In this document: one piece after another, positions 4,751 through 5,299 of the stretch | Position numbering within the stretch: the stretch's first letter is position 1 | How the letters are laid out: every line of letters begins with the position of its first letter | Assembly: GCA_029939815.1 (NCBI GenBank) | Contig: JAOZSF010000163.1 | Span: forward strand, 1 to 5,299 | Direction of reading: 5' to 3' | From: a bacterium | Lineage (GTDB): Bacteria > Auribacterota > UBA3054 > B51-G9 | DNA length: 5,299 nt | The notes under the pieces: generated by a model | Databases searched by the model: none | What the model was told of the DNA's origin: nothing | What the model saw: only the letters and a program-made list of their open reading frames with translations | Translations under genes and position numbers: made by a program

Positions 4751-4989
4751 GACTTTGTTATAATTTCATTTTTCTTTTCTAATCGCTCCGCAACCCACAC
4801 TTTGATAATAGATTGTCGTGGAACACCAAGTCGATGAGCTTCTTTATCAAGTGAATGAATCATCCAAATTGGAAAATCTACATTTACTCGTTTTTGCTCT
4901 TGTTTTGGATGGCGAATTTTAGAGAGATCAAAATATTTACTAATATCTTTTCCCTCATCAAATTTTTTGTCTAAATTTTTAGCTTTCAT
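4717..4989 (-). CDS. brnA: BrnA-type (CopG/RHH) antitoxin
   Basis: This encodes 90 residues. An acidic/basic N-terminal arm (1-30; KKFDEGKDISKYFDLSKIR) is typical of antitoxins encoded next to BrnT. A ribbon-helix-helix follows: strand KRVNVDFP (33-40), helix WMIHSLDKEAHRLG (42-55), turn V-P-R, helix QSIIKVWVAERLEKK (59-73). It should bind and neutralise BrnT and, as a dimer, repress the shared promoter. The start at 4989 overlaps the brnT stop by 11 bp and has a good GAGGAG ribosome site (complement of 5000-5005), in contrast to the toxin. The last residues, MDWTGTQSIF (81-90), are read from an inverted repeat (4699-4750) and look like an acquired tail; relatives as I remember them end soon after the second helix. 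The assignment rests on the fold pattern and on pairing with brnT. Confidence 0.85.
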   Translation of the reverse strand: MKAKNLDKKFDEGKDISKYFDLSKIRHPKQEQKRVNVDFPIWMIHSLDKEAHRLGVPRQSIIKVWVAERLEKKNEIITKSMDWTGTQSIF

Positions 4990-5239
4990 ATATTTCTGTC
5001 TCCTCTGGTCGGGATCGGCGTACTGATATTATTCGTATGTTTGCTTCCCGATATGTAATTATACTCGTCCAATGTGTTTCATTAATTTTGCCAATAACTA
5101 TAAATCTAATTTCATCAATAGTTTTGGCGGGAAATTCTATTAAATTAGAATCTTCCCATATTTCTTGTGCTTCAACAAAGTCGATTCCATGTTTGATTTT
5201 GTTGGATTTACTTTTGTTTATGTCGAATTCAAAATTCAT
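4979..5239 (-). CDS. brnT: BrnT family type II toxin (RelE-like ribonuclease)
   Basis: This encodes 86 residues, a normal BrnT length. Family landmarks are visible: an N-terminal FEFDINKSKSNKIKHGIDF (3-21) matching the FEWD-x-K-x2-N-x2-KHG-x-x-F pattern, EAQEIWED (23-30), RFIVIGK (45-51) and the C-terminal IRIISVRRSRPEE (68-80), whose arginines correspond to conserved residues of the toxin. By family knowledge BrnT is a RelE-fold RNase that inhibits translation and is neutralised by BrnA; toxin-first order is normal for this pair. The ATG at 5239 has no Shine-Dalgarno. The promoter's -10 box ends 9 bp before it, so the mRNA should have almost no leader. No residue loss is apparent, so the toxin is probably active. 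Local mobility is possible but no flanking duplication is seen in the window. Confidence 0.92.
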   Translation of the reverse strand: MNFEFDINKSKSNKIKHGIDFVEAQEIWEDSNLIEFPAKTIDEIRFIVIGKINETHWTSIITYREANIRIISVRRSRPEETEIYES

Positions 5240-5256
5240 GGTATATTTATTATACC
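5240..5256. promoter_or_regulatory. Candidate BrnA operator palindrome over the -10 and start site
   Basis: GGTATA (5240-5245) and TATACC (5251-5256) are perfect inverted repeats around 5 bp. They cover the -10 box and the predicted transcription start. A second perfect palindrome, CAATTAATTG (5275-5284), overlaps the -35. Binding of a ribbon-helix-helix antitoxin at either site would block RNA polymerase, fitting the known autoregulation of brnTA. Short AT-rich palindromes also arise by chance, so this is an inference from position. Confidence 0.5.
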
Positions 5257-5277
5257 TATATTATATCGTATTGTCAA
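5249..5277 (-). promoter_or_regulatory. Full-consensus sigma-70 promoter of brnTA
   Basis: On the minus strand TTGACA (5277-5272), a 17-nt spacer and TATAAT (5254-5249) match consensus at all 12 bases. With normal start-site spacing, transcription begins at about 5242-5239, at or within 3 nt of the brnT ATG. A second TATAAT (5265-5260) occurs inside the spacer but has no well-placed -35. Such a strong promoter implies a repressor, presumably the BrnA-BrnT complex. Confidence 0.85.
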
Positions 5278-5299
5278 TTAATTGTGGAAAATCTTTTTT

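Overview
The window reads as a chromosomal fragment of an AT-rich bacterium, about 40% GC by eye. Every gene I can support lies on the minus strand. The secreted GH71/99 (WbsX)-like protein with a CBM9-like tail, the small lineage-type proteins, and the many GTAG-headed palindromes between genes suggest a Lentisphaerota/Verrucomicrobiota (PVC) bacterium. That placement is an inference from style, not a database match.

Layout, in transcription order (right to left). (i) 4717-5239 is a BrnT/BrnA type II toxin-antitoxin pair. It has a full-consensus promoter almost on top of the toxin start codon, and palindromes that could be the operator. (ii) 4265-4653 is a small membrane protein gene whose last 24 or so codons are in another frame, reached through a run of seven A. 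A GC-rich hairpin block (4664-4750) separates it from brnA and supplies the last codons of brnA. (iii) 3256-4191 encodes an anchored extracytoplasmic protein with an Ig-like and a helical-repeat part, function unknown. (iv) 2828-3255 is non-coding. It holds two short palindromes, a 278-bp element with 30-bp terminal inverted repeats containing three REP-like palindromes, and a strong promoter beside the element. (v) 560-2827 is a probable operon: single-cluster ferredoxin, secreted GH71/99-like protein, cupin. (vi) A fourth REP-like palindrome lies downstream, followed by the start of a NYN-domain gene that runs off the left edge.

The genes do not form one obvious pathway. The secreted GH-like protein fits polysaccharide or glycan use. 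brnTA is a self-contained stress or stability module. The most interesting content is structural: the REP family whose hairpin arms differ but stay paired, the MITE-like element next to a promoter, the near-leaderless toxin gene, and the interrupted membrane protein frame at a possible slippery site.
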